From positions 1,922,001-1,986,000 of the forward strand of contig NZ_CP160402.1 of the NCBI RefSeq assembly GCF_040730185.1: 64,000 nt of DNA. Direction: 5' to 3'. Below, piece by piece: positions 44,617 through 54,803 of this stretch (positions are counted from its first letter, which is position 1; every line of letters starts with the position of its first letter). The DNA is from Streptomyces sp. Je 1-332 (GTDB lineage Bacteria > Actinomycetota > Actinomycetes > Streptomycetales > Streptomycetaceae). The notes under the pieces were generated by a model that was not told the origin of the DNA, made no database searches, and worked only from the letters and a program-made list of their open reading frames with translations. Made by a program: the position numbers and the translations under genes.

Positions 44617-45072
44617 CTACGAGGTGAGCTGCTGCCCTGTCGCGCGGCCCTTGTGGAGAGCGCGGTGCACGGCCCGGGATACGCGTTCGATGGTGCGGGC
44701 CGCGTACTTCGTCGTGGGGTGGTCGTGCGAGAGGTCTCGGCCCCAGGCCTGGGCACGGCGCAGGGCCGCCTCCATGATCATGACCTTGGCGACGCTCGCG
44801 GTGTCGTAGCGGCGGCTACTGCCGAGGGCGCAGCTGAGGCCCGTGGCGGGGTCGTGGAGGGCGACGGACACGGTGCTCCGCCGGGCGACCAGGGCGGCGC
44901 GGAGGTCGCGGATGAGCTGTGCGGCGAGGGTGGGGTCGCTGCGGGCGGCGTGGGAGGCCGCGCGTTGCGCCGCGCTGGCTCGGGCGGCGCTCGCGGGTAT
45001 CGGCGGGGGGACGAGGGCTGTGGCTAGGGCCGTGGCTATGACCGCCCGGCAGTTTCGCAGGTGAAGGGCCAT
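44617..45072 (-). pseudogene. Truncated serine hydrolase (class A beta-lactamase-like), C-terminal half missing
   Basis: The 151-residue frame starts with a signal peptide (RNCRAVIATALATALVPPPIPASA) and then reads VSVALHDPATGLSCALGSSRRYDTASVAKV in short blocks, which is the start of streptomycete class A-like hydrolases with the SxxK motif SVAK. The expected SDN and KTG motifs should follow over the next 150 residues; instead the frame continues in 36 unrelated residues (HDHPTTKYAART...) to a stop, and no continuation is seen in the other frames to 44420. A deletion or frameshift is likely. It could be a short functional protein, but without catalytic motifs not a hydrolase. Confidence 0.6.
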
Positions 45073-45153
45073 GCGGTCATCGTGGCCGGGGCGCCTTGGC
45101 GGGGCTCGGGGGCGGGGGCCACTAGGGTGAGGCCGGAATTATGTACAAAATGT

Positions 45154-45344
45154 CCCGAATCACCGCAGGGGTGCCGGATCGCCGCGCGGGTGCCGGATCG
45201 CCGCACGACGGCCGGATCGCCGCACGGGGGGCCGGATCACCGCACGGGGGCCGGATCACCGCACGAGGGCCGGATCACCGCACGAGGGCCGGATCACCGC
45301 ACGAGGGCCGGATCACCGCACGAGGGCCGGATCACCGCACGGCT
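45154..45344. repeat. Tandem repeat, 19-base unit, about 10 copies, beyond polA
   Basis: Consensus GCCGGATCACCGCACGAGG. Starts at 45154 (diverged), 45173, 45192, 45211 (20 bases), 45231, 45250, 45269, 45288, 45307 and 45326. Copies at 45250-45325 are identical, earlier ones carry GATCGCC. There is no spacer between units. The last unit is one arm of a long hairpin. Confidence 0.92.
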
Positions 45345-45369
45345 GCAATGTGCAGCGCGTGCGGTGATC
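45330..45369 (-). terminator. Long hairpin joining the last repeat unit to an inverted copy; candidate polA terminator
   Basis: GATCACCGCAC pairs with GTGCGGTGATC (11 pairs) and, inside, GCTGCA with TGCAGC (6 pairs) around the loop ATG; one and two bases are unpaired between the stems. It lies 70 bases after the polA stop on the minus strand. Confidence 0.75.
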
Positions 45370-45439
45370 GGGGACGAATCCGGCGAAGCCGGTGCTGCGC
45401 GGAGCGCCAGGCCCCCTCCGCTCAAGCCCGGCGCGGCCC

Positions 45440-48181
45440 TCAGTGCGCGGCGGACTCCCAGTCCGCTCCCACGCCCACCGACACGTCCAGCGGGGCTCGC
45501 AGCGACGCCGCGCCCGCCATTTCGCGGCGGACGAGCTTCTCCACCTCGGCGCGCTCGCCCGGTGCGATCTCCAGGACGATTTCGTCGTGCACCTGGAGCA
45601 GCATGCGGGAGTCGAGCTTCGCCTCCGTCAGCGCGCGGTGCACGTTCAGCATGGCGATCTTGACGATGTCCGCCGCCGTGCCCTGGATGGGCGCGTTCAG
45701 GGCCATCCGCTCGGCCATCTCGCGGCGCTGGCGGTTGTCGCTGTTGAGGTCGGGGAGATACCGGCGGCGGCCCAGCATCGTCTCCGTGTAGCCCGTCGCG
45801 CGGGCCTCGTCGACGGCCCGGCGCAGATAGTCCCGGACGCCGCCGAACCGCTCGAAGTAGGTGTCCATCAGCGCGCGGGCCTCGCCCGCCTCGATGTTCA
45901 GCTGCTGGGAGAGGCCGAACGCGGAGAGGCCGTACGCCAAGCCGTACGACATGGCCTTGATCTTGCGGCGCATCTCGGCGTCGACGGCGGTGCCCTCGAC
46001 GGAGAAGACCTGCGAGGCGACCGTGGTGTGCAGGTCCTCGCCGGAGCTGAACGCCTCCAGGAGGCCCTCGTCCTCGGAGAGGTGGGCCATCACGCGCAGT
46101 TCGATCTGGCTGTAGTCCGCGGTCATCAGGGACTCGAAGCCCTCGCCGACCACGAAGCCGCGCCGGATCGCCCGGCCCTCGTCCGTGCGGACCGGGATGT
46201 TCTGCAGGTTCGGTTCCGTCGAGGACAGGCGTCCCGTCGCCGCGACCGTCTGGTTGAACGTCGTGTGGATGCGGCCGTCCGCGGCGATCGACTTGATGAG
46301 GCCCTCGACCGTGACGCGGAGCTTCGCCTGCTCGCGGTGGCGGAGCATGATGACCGGCAGTTCGTTCTCGGTCTGGGCCGCGAGCCAGGCCAGGGCGTCC
46401 GCGTCCGTGGTGTACCCGGTCTTGGTCTTCTTCGTCTTGGGGAGGTTCAGCTCACCGAAGAGGACTTCCTGGAGCTGCTTGGGCGAGCCGAGGTTGAACT
46501 CGCGGCCCGCCGCCGCGTGCGCCTCCTTCACCGCCTGCTGCACCGCGCCCGCGAACTGCTGCTCCATCGCCTCCAGATGGGCGCGGTCGGCCGCGATGCC
46601 GTGCCGCTCCAGGCGGGCCAGGAGAGTCGACGTCGGCAGCTCGATGTCGGTGAGGAGGTTGCCCGCGCCCACCTCGGGCAGCTTCTCGCCGAAGGCCGTG
46701 CCCAGGTCGAGGATCGTGCGGGCCTGCGACATCAGTGCGTCGGCCTCGGCACGGTCGTCCTCCTCCGTACCGAAGGCGAGCTGCCCTTCGGCCGCCGACG
46801 CGGGCGCGAGCTCCCGGCCCAGGTACTCCAGGGAAAGGGCGTCCAGGGCGAAGGAGCGGCGGCCGGGCTTGACCAGGTACGCGGCGAGCGCCGTGTCCAT
46901 GGAGACGCCGTCCACCGTCCAGCCGTGCTCGGGGAAGACCCGCATCGTGGCCTTGGCGTTGTGCAGGACCTTGGGCTTCTTCGGGTCGGAGACCCAGGCG
47001 GCGAAGGCCTTCTCGTCGGCCTCGTCCAGGCGGGAGGGGTCGAACCAGGCCGCCGCTCCCCCGGCCGCCGCGAGGGCGACCTCGGTCACCGAGCCCATGC
47101 CGAGCTGCCAGGTGTCGACCGTGGCCATGCCGAGGACCGCGTTGCCGTGCTCCGTGAGCCACGGGGCGAGCTCACCCGTGCCGATCACCGTGCCGTCCAG
47201 CTCCACGCCGGGCTCGGCCGGGGTCTGATCGGCCACCTCGGCACCGGGGTCCACGGCCAGCAGTCGCTCGCGCAGCGAGGGGTTACGGATCTCCAGGGTG
47301 TCCAGGACCATGGCGAGGGCCGTGCGGTCGTACGGAGCGCGCTCCAGGTCGGTGACCTGCCTGGGGAGCTCGACGTCGCGGACCATCTCCGTGAGGACGC
47401 GGTTCAGCTTCACCGCGTCCAGGTGGTCGCGGAAGTTCTGTCCGGCCTTGCCCTTGACCTCTTCGGCACGCTCGACGAGGTCCGCGAAGGAACCGAACTG
47501 GTTGATCCACTTCGCGGCGGTCTTCTCGCCCACACCGGGGATGCCGGGGAGGTTGTCGGACGGGTCGCCGCGCAGGGCCGCGAAGTCCGGATACTGGCTG
47601 GGCGTGAGGCCGTACTTCTCCTCGACCTTCTCCGGGGTGAAGCGCGTCAGCTCCGATACGCCCTTGGTCGGGTACAGCACGGTCACGTGGTCGGTGATCA
47701 GCTGGAAGGAGTCGCGGTCACCGGTGACGATCAGGACGTCGAAGCCGGCCGCCTCGGCCTGGGTGGCGAGGGTGGCGATGACGTCGTCCGCCTCGAAGCC
47801 GTCCACCGCGAACCGCACGGCGTTCATCGCGTCGAGGACCTCGCCGATCAGCTCGACCTGCCCCTTGAACTCGTCCGGGGTCTTGGAGCGGTTCGCCTTG
47901 TACTCCGGGAACTCCGTGGAGCGCCACGTCTTGCGTGAGACGTCGAAGGCCACCGCGAAGTGCGTGGGCGCCTCGTCGCGCAGGGTGTTCGCCAGCATCG
48001 ACGCGAAGCCGTAGATCGCGTTCGTCGGCTGGCCCGTCGCGGTCGTGAAGTTCTCCGCGGGCAGCGCGAAGAACGCCCGGTAGGCCAGGGAGTGCCCGTC
48101 CATGAGGAGCAGGCGCGGACGCTGCTCGCCACTCGGCTTCGTCGCGGTCTCGGACTTCTTCTTCGCTGCTTTTTCTGCCAC
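45440..48181 (-). CDS. polA: DNA polymerase I
   Basis: Repair and Okazaki-fragment polymerase, 913 residues. The 5'-3' exonuclease domain (about 20-300) has LLLMDGHSLAYRAFFAL, VDGFEADDVIATLA, TGDRDSFQL and DNLPGIPGVGEKTA. The central 3'-5' exonuclease-like domain lacks the DxE and other acidic ligands (the first motif reads MATVDTWQLG), so proofreading is lost, as known for actinobacterial PolA. The polymerase domain has motif A MTADYSQIELR, B RRKIKAMSYGLAYG and C LLQVHDEIVLE, all intact. GTG 48181 is chosen for VAEKAAKKKSE; GTG 48205 is possible. Divergent from the oxidoreductase gene. Confidence 0.97.
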   Translation of the reverse strand: MAEKAAKKKSETATKPSGEQRPRLLLMDGHSLAYRAFFALPAENFTTATGQPTNAIYGFASMLANTLRDEAPTHFAVAFDVSRKTWRSTEFPEYKANRSKTPDEFKGQVELIGEVLDAMNAVRFAVDGFEADDVIATLATQAEAAGFDVLIVTGDRDSFQLITDHVTVLYPTKGVSELTRFTPEKVEEKYGLTPSQYPDFAALRGDPSDNLPGIPGVGEKTAAKWINQFGSFADLVERAEEVKGKAGQNFRDHLDAVKLNRVLTEMVRDVELPRQVTDLERAPYDRTALAMVLDTLEIRNPSLRERLLAVDPGAEVADQTPAEPGVELDGTVIGTGELAPWLTEHGNAVLGMATVDTWQLGMGSVTEVALAAAGGAAAWFDPSRLDEADEKAFAAWVSDPKKPKVLHNAKATMRVFPEHGWTVDGVSMDTALAAYLVKPGRRSFALDALSLEYLGRELAPASAAEGQLAFGTEEDDRAEADALMSQARTILDLGTAFGEKLPEVGAGNLLTDIELPTSTLLARLERHGIAADRAHLEAMEQQFAGAVQQAVKEAHAAAGREFNLGSPKQLQEVLFGELNLPKTKKTKTGYTTDADALAWLAAQTENELPVIMLRHREQAKLRVTVEGLIKSIAADGRIHTTFNQTVAATGRLSSTEPNLQNIPVRTDEGRAIRRGFVVGEGFESLMTADYSQIELRVMAHLSEDEGLLEAFSSGEDLHTTVASQVFSVEGTAVDAEMRRKIKAMSYGLAYGLSAFGLSQQLNIEAGEARALMDTYFERFGGVRDYLRRAVDEARATGYTETMLGRRRYLPDLNSDNRQRREMAERMALNAPIQGTAADIVKIAMLNVHRALTEAKLDSRMLLQVHDEIVLEIAPGERAEVEKLVRREMAGAASLRAPLDVSVGVGADWESAAH

Positions 48182-48303
48182 GTCCCCGATCCTGCCACGC
48201 CCCACTGACAGTCCGGTCCAACCCTCACCCGCGACCGCGCTGTCAGCGGCGCGTGGGAGGATCGAAGACGTAGCTCACGCACGTGCTCGAAGGGGAGCCG
48301 ACC

Positions 48304-50583
<2,280 letters not shown>

Positions 50584-50629
50584 GCGTTCGCTCAGCGACT
50601 GGTGAGGACGACGAACGGAGCCGGGCCCC

Positions 50630-51103
50630 ATGGGTGAGCAGCACAGCGTGAAGTTCCCGCAAGAGGTCATCGACGAGTACGCCGCGCTGGGCGTGGACCT
50701 GCCCGCCCTCTTCTCCGCGGGCGACCTGGGCACCCGGATGGGCGTCGAGATCGTCGAGGCCTCCGCCGAGCGCGTCGTGGGCACCATGCCGGTCGAGGGC
50801 AACACCCAGCCGTACGGCCTGCTGCACGGCGGCGCCTCCGCCGTGCTCGCCGAGACCCTCGGCTCGGTCGGCTCGATGTTGCACGGCGGCAGCACGAAGC
50901 TCGCCGTCGGCGTCGACCTGAACTGCACGCACCACCGCGGCGCGCGTTCGGGCCTGGTCACCGGCGTGGCGACGCCCGTACACCGGGGCCGCTCCACGGC
51001 GACGTACGAGATCGTGATCACCGACGAGCAGGACAAGCGGGTGTGCACCGCGCGGCTGACCTGCCTGCTGCGTGACGTGCAGCCCGACAGCTCTGCCGCG
51101 TAA
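50630..51103 (+). CDS. PaaI-type hotdog thioesterase
   Basis: Hydrolyses acyl- or aryl-CoA thioesters. The 157-residue single hotdog domain has MPVEGNTQPYGLLHGGASAVLAETLGS split by the typical HGGxxxxLAE motif, followed by VGVDLNCTHHRGARSG and a final strand VCTARLTCLLRD. These match the PaaI/MenI branch. The ATG lies 46 bases after the oxidoreductase stop and may share its transcript. A hairpin at 51149 lies 45 bases beyond the stop. Confidence 0.9.
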   Translation: MGEQHSVKFPQEVIDEYAALGVDLPALFSAGDLGTRMGVEIVEASAERVVGTMPVEGNTQPYGLLHGGASAVLAETLGSVGSMLHGGSTKLAVGVDLNCTHHRGARSGLVTGVATPVHRGRSTATYEIVITDEQDKRVCTARLTCLLRDVQPDSSAA

Positions 51104-51148
51104 GGCGGTTGACGGACGCCGCAGGCGGTTCACGGCGGCCGAAGGCGA

Positions 51149-51179
51149 GCGCCCCACGCATTGTCGGAGCGTGGGGCGC
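51149..51179. promoter_or_regulatory. Perfect 11-base inverted repeat covering the -35 region of the lipoprotein gene
   Basis: GCGCCCCACGC and GCGTGGGGCGC enclose nine bases. The loop contains TTGTCG (51161-51166), which with TAGCGT (51185-51190) at 18 bases makes a promoter for the gene at 51197. The same hairpin can end the thioesterase transcript. It is thus either a terminator or an operator over the promoter, or both. Confidence 0.65.
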
Positions 51180-51196
51180 CGGTCTAGCGTCGGTGC

Positions 51197-51595
51197 ATGA
51201 GGCACCGGAAACCGCTCTGTGCGCTCGCCTTCGTCACCCTCCTCGCCGCCCCTGTGGCCGCCGGATGCGGGAGTTCACCCTCCGCCGACGCCCCCCGCAG
51301 CGAGAGCCCCCGGCCCTCCCCCGCCACCACATCCCCCGAGGACCTCTGCACGGCCCTGATCACCAAGTGGGGGCGGCAGATCTACGACTCGGGCAAGGAG
51401 ACCTACGGCGACTACCAGTCGATGGGCCTCTCCAACGGTCAGTACATGATCCTGCGGGACACCCTCGACCTGGCCCGCCGCGAGCGCGAGCGCCAAGGGT
51501 CCGACGCGGGACGCAAGTTGATCGCCCGTCAGGCCCGTGAGCGCTGCGCGGAGCGCTACCGCCACGGGGTGCCGAGCGGCGGGCCGTGGGCGTGA
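51197..51595 (+). CDS. Putative lipoprotein, 132 aa
   Basis: Not recognised. Residues 1-22 are a lipoprotein signal with hydrophobic ALAFVTLLAAPVAA and lipobox VAAGC, so it is anchored to the outer face of the membrane. A Ser/Pro-rich spacer follows, then a helical, charged domain with TTSPEDLCTALITKWGRQIY and RERCAERY. Its two cysteines after the lipobox could pair. ATG 51197 lies six bases after the -10 box TAGCGT, so the mRNA is leaderless. Its TGA overlaps the GTG of the next gene, so the two form a unit. Confidence 0.75.
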   Translation: MRHRKPLCALAFVTLLAAPVAAGCGSSPSADAPRSESPRPSPATTSPEDLCTALITKWGRQIYDSGKETYGDYQSMGLSNGQYMILRDTLDLARRERERQGSDAGRKLIARQARERCAERYRHGVPSGGPWA

Positions 51596-52215
51596 ACGCC
51601 ATCGGCCCCATCGAGCCCGGCGACGACACCCATGAGACCCGAGCCGCCCGCCCCACGGATCCAACCGCCGCCCCCGCCCGGCCCCGCCCGCTCCTCACCC
51701 GGCGCCGCCGCACCCTCCTGGCCCTCGCCGCGGCCATGATCGTCGCCGCCGCCGGTCTCGGCCTCTATCTGACCCGCCCGCGGCCCCCCGAGCCCCCGCC
51801 GCCGCTCCACCCGTCGCAGACCGTGTCCGTGACCTACCGGGGCGACATGGCGCACCCACGGGCCGGCGACCGCACGTTCGGCTTCACCGTCGCCCTGCGC
51901 CAGGACTCGGGGCCGCCGGTTTCCGTCAGACGGATCACCCAGACGTCGGAAGGACTGTCGGTCACTGTCGCCCCCCATACCCCATTCACTGTGGAAACGG
52001 GAACCCCTCGGACGGCACACATCACGATGCACATTCGCGAATGCGGAAAGGTGCAGCGGAATGCCGGACTCCCTTTCCTGGTCGTAACACTGCGTAATGC
52101 GCGCGCAATGCAGTTACAGAGCTTCATCCTCGGCGAGAGGTACGCAAAAGATCTTTCCGCGGCCCTGACAGCCGCATGCCCCCCGAACACTGATGTCATG
52201 AGTAAAGCACCCTGA
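51592..52215 (+). CDS. Membrane-anchored hypothetical protein, translationally coupled to the lipoprotein
   Basis: Not recognised; 207 residues. A Pro/Arg-rich cytoplasmic start is followed by RRRRTLLALAAAMIVAAAGLGLYL, one membrane helix at about residues 36-60. The outer domain is a beta-rich segment: VSVTYRGDMAHPRAGDRTFG, FTVALRQDSGPPVSVRRI and HITMHIRECGKVQRN. The last third (bases about 51990-52215) is clearly less GC-rich than the neighbours (many A/T third positions), which suggests a younger or acquired 3' end. GTG 51592 overlaps the previous stop as GTGA. Confidence 0.72.
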   Translation: MNAIGPIEPGDDTHETRAARPTDPTAAPARPRPLLTRRRRTLLALAAAMIVAAAGLGLYLTRPRPPEPPPPLHPSQTVSVTYRGDMAHPRAGDRTFGFTVALRQDSGPPVSVRRITQTSEGLSVTVAPHTPFTVETGTPRTAHITMHIRECGKVQRNAGLPFLVVTLRNARAMQLQSFILGERYAKDLSAALTAACPPNTDVMSKAP

Positions 52216-52470
52216 CAGTCCTGCAAGTTCTCAGCATGCGGGATGCACCGAAGGTGGCCTATTCCGCCCCAACCACCCCCTGAGTTCCAGCCCGGAATAC
52301 TCCGTGGCATAACAAGAGCGTCACACCTTTGGCCTGACCACTCCACCAGGAACAAAGCGGCCCTTAGAGTCACGGCCAGTCACCGCGCCCACCGGATTCC
52401 TGTCAGTTCGGTTCCGCGCTCGACTCGGCCACCCAACAGGGGACGGCCGTGCCAGGGGAAAGGACTGATC

Positions 52471-53718
52471 GTGCGTCAACGTTCGCTCATAGCCATCACC
52501 GCTGCACTCACCGCGGGGGCACTCACCCTCACCGCCTGTGGCTCACGCGACGACAAGGACAAGGAAGACTCCGCGGGCGGCGGCACCACCGTGGTCATCG
52601 GCGTCGACGCGCCGCTGACCGGCGACCTGTCCGCGCTGGGCCTCGGCATCCGCAACTCCGTGGATCTCGCCGCCAAGCAGGCCAACGAGAAGAAGTACGT
52701 CGACGGCATCACCTTCAAGGTGGAGTCCGCCGACGACCAGGGACAGCCCGCGTCAGGCCAGACCAACGCGACCAAGTTCGTCGCCAACAAGGACATCCTC
52801 GGCGCCGTCGGCCCCCTGAACTCCTCCGTCGGCGAGTCGATGCAGAAAGTCTTCGACGACGCGAAGCTCGTCCAGGTCTCCCCCGCCAACACCAACCCGG
52901 CCATGACCCAGGGCCAGGACTGGAACGGCGGCAAGAAGGTCCGCCCGTACAAGGCCTACTTCCGCACGGCCACCACGGACGCCATCCAGGGCCCGTTCGC
53001 CGCGCAGTACCTCTACAACGAGGCCAAGAAGAAGAAGGTCTTCGTCGTCGACGACAAGAAGACCTACGGCGCAGGCCTCGCCGCCACCTTCAAGGCCGAG
53101 TTCACCAAGCTCGGCGGCAAGGTCGCCGGCACCGAGCACGTGAACCCGGACACCAAGGACTTCGGCGCCGTCGCCACCAAGATCAAGAACTCTGACGCGG
53201 ACGTCGTCTACTACGGCGGCGAGTACCCCGCCGCAGGCCCGCTCAGCAAGCAGATGAAGAAGGCCGGAGCCAAGATCCCGCTCGTCGGCGGAGACGGCAT
53301 CTACAGCGCCGACTTCGTCAAGCTCGCAGGCAAGGAAGGCAAGGGCGACTACGCCACCTCCGTCGGCCAGCCCGTCGAAGAACTGCCCTCCGCCAAGGAG
53401 TTCATCGCCAACTACAAGAAGGCCGGCTACAAGGAGGCCTACGAGGCCTACGGCGGCTACTCCTACGACTCCGCCTGGGCGATCATCGAAGCCGTCAAGA
53501 AGGTCGTCGAGGACAACGACGGCAAAGTGCCCGACGACGCCCGCGCCAAGATCGTCGAAGCCATGCAGGACGTCTCCTTCGACGGCGTGACCGGCAAGGT
53601 CTCCTTCGACGAATACGGCGACGCCACCAACAAGCAACTCACCGTGTACCAGGTCAAGTCCACCGAGGACCCGACCAAGGGCTGGAAGCCCGTCAAGTCC
53701 GGCACCTTCACCGGCTGA
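52471..53718 (+). CDS. livK: Branched-chain amino acid ABC transporter, substrate-binding lipoprotein
   Basis: Periplasmic-type binding protein anchored outside the membrane; captures Leu/Ile/Val or related compounds for LivHMGF. The 415 residues have a lipoprotein signal (ITAALTAGALTLTACGS), then VVIGVDAPLTGDLSALGLGI, VGPLNSSVGESMQKV, VSPANTNPAMT, VFVVDDKKTYGAGLAATFK and DVVYYGGEYPAAGPLSKQ, all characteristic of the Leu-binding group. GTG 52471 has AAGGA seven bases upstream. It is the first gene of the liv operon; a 15-pair hairpin before livH likely lets it be made in excess. Confidence 0.95.
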   Translation: MRQRSLIAITAALTAGALTLTACGSRDDKDKEDSAGGGTTVVIGVDAPLTGDLSALGLGIRNSVDLAAKQANEKKYVDGITFKVESADDQGQPASGQTNATKFVANKDILGAVGPLNSSVGESMQKVFDDAKLVQVSPANTNPAMTQGQDWNGGKKVRPYKAYFRTATTDAIQGPFAAQYLYNEAKKKKVFVVDDKKTYGAGLAATFKAEFTKLGGKVAGTEHVNPDTKDFGAVATKIKNSDADVVYYGGEYPAAGPLSKQMKKAGAKIPLVGGDGIYSADFVKLAGKEGKGDYATSVGQPVEELPSAKEFIANYKKAGYKEAYEAYGGYSYDSAWAIIEAVKKVVEDNDGKVPDDARAKIVEAMQDVSFDGVTGKVSFDEYGDATNKQLTVYQVKSTEDPTKGWKPVKSGTFTG

Positions 53719-53740
53719 CCCACCCCGCAGCACGACACCA

Positions 53741-53777
53741 CCGCGCGGGGCGCTGCCTCAGACAGCGCCCCGCGCGG
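53741..53777 (+). terminator. Intra-operon hairpin between livK and livH
   Basis: Fifteen perfect pairs CCGCGCGGGGCGCTG/CAGCGCCCCGCGCGG with a seven-base loop, 22 bases after the livK stop and 90 bases before livH. No T-run. It probably ends or protects most livK transcripts while some read through. Confidence 0.8.
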
Positions 53778-53868
53778 CGTCGCATCCGTCACCTAAGCCG
53801 TACGCCCTGCGAGGCCCACCGCCACCGCCCGCAGGCCGAACGACACCGAAAGACTCGGAGGACCTGCG

Positions 53869-54798
53869 GTGCACGAACTGCCGCAACAGCTGGTCAACGG
53901 CCTGCTACTGGGATCCATGTACGGCCTGATCGCCATCGGCTACACAATGGTCTACGGCATCGTCCAGCTCATCAACTTCGCCCACGGCGAGATCTTCATG
54001 GTCGGCGGCTTCGGCGCCCTCACCGTCTGGCTGTGGCTGCCCGGCGGCACCAGCATGTGGCTCGCCCTGCCCCTCATGCTCATAGGCGCCGTCATCGTCT
54101 CCACCCTCATAGCGGTCGGAGCCGAACGCTTCGCCTACCGCCCCCTGCGCGGCGCACCCCGCCTCGCCCCCCTCATCACCGCCATCGGCCTCTCCCTCGC
54201 ACTCCAGCAAGCCGTCTGGGCCTGGTACCCCAACGCGAAGTCGTCCCGCACCTTCCCCGAAATGCCCGGCGACTCCATCCACCTGGGCTCCATCACCATC
54301 CAGCCCGGCGACATCTTCCTGCTGATCACCGCCCCGATCTGCATGTTCGCCCTCGGCTACTTCGTGATGAAGACCCGCGTCGGACGCGGCATGCAAGCCA
54401 CCGCACAGGACCCCGACACCGCCAAACTCATGGGCGTCAACACCGACCGCGTCATCGTCGTCGCCTTCGCGATCGGCGCCGCCTTCGCCGGCATCGCCGC
54501 CGTCGCCTACGGATTCCGCTACGGAGAAGTCCAGTTCCGCATGGGCTTCCTCTGGGGCCTCAAAGCCTTCACCGCCGCCGTACTCGGAGGCATCGGCAAC
54601 ATCTACGGCGCCATGATCGGCGGCCTCGTCCTCGGCATCGCCGAAGCCATGGCCACCGCCTACATGAACGACATCCCCGGCATGAGCCAGCTCGGCGGGC
54701 AGTCCTGGGCCGACGTCTGGGCCTTCGTACTCCTCATCGTCGTACTCCTCGTCAGGCCACAAGGTCTCCTTGGCGAGCGCGTCGCGGACAGGGCGTGA
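53869..54798 (+). CDS. livH: Branched-chain amino acid ABC transporter permease
   Basis: Membrane subunit of the transporter, 309 residues with about eight helices. Family blocks: LPQQLVNGLLLGSMYGLIAIG, TMVYGIVQLINFAHGEIFM, MQATAQDPDTAKLMGVN, and KAFTAAVLGGIGNIYGAMIGG with the conserved ATPase-contact loop. GTG 53869 has GGAGG seven bases upstream. Its TGA lies inside the start region of livM, so the two are coupled. Confidence 0.95.
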   Translation: MHELPQQLVNGLLLGSMYGLIAIGYTMVYGIVQLINFAHGEIFMVGGFGALTVWLWLPGGTSMWLALPLMLIGAVIVSTLIAVGAERFAYRPLRGAPRLAPLITAIGLSLALQQAVWAWYPNAKSSRTFPEMPGDSIHLGSITIQPGDIFLLITAPICMFALGYFVMKTRVGRGMQATAQDPDTAKLMGVNTDRVIVVAFAIGAAFAGIAAVAYGFRYGEVQFRMGFLWGLKAFTAAVLGGIGNIYGAMIGGLVLGIAEAMATAYMNDIPGMSQLGGQSWADVWAFVLLIVVLLVRPQGLLGERVADRA

Positions 54799-54803
54799 CA
54801 ACC

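Larger units (their letters stand above)
45073..45439. other. Gene-free stretch between the broken hydrolase and polA
   Basis: Mostly the 19-base tandem array and its terminal hairpin. Left of it lies an AT-richer block GGAATTATGTACAAAATGTC (45135-45154) that could be a promoter, but no gene follows on the + strand. Frames open through the array are repeat artefacts. Confidence 0.6.

Noticed and set aside
45154..45369. 19-base repeats as a CRISPR array
   Set aside because: The units are contiguous with no spacers, and no cas gene is near.
45141..45791. A protein starting at the ATG in the AT-richer block and running through the 19-base repeats
   Set aside because: The repeat length changes frame content, the frame then enters polA antisense, and there is no ribosome binding site.
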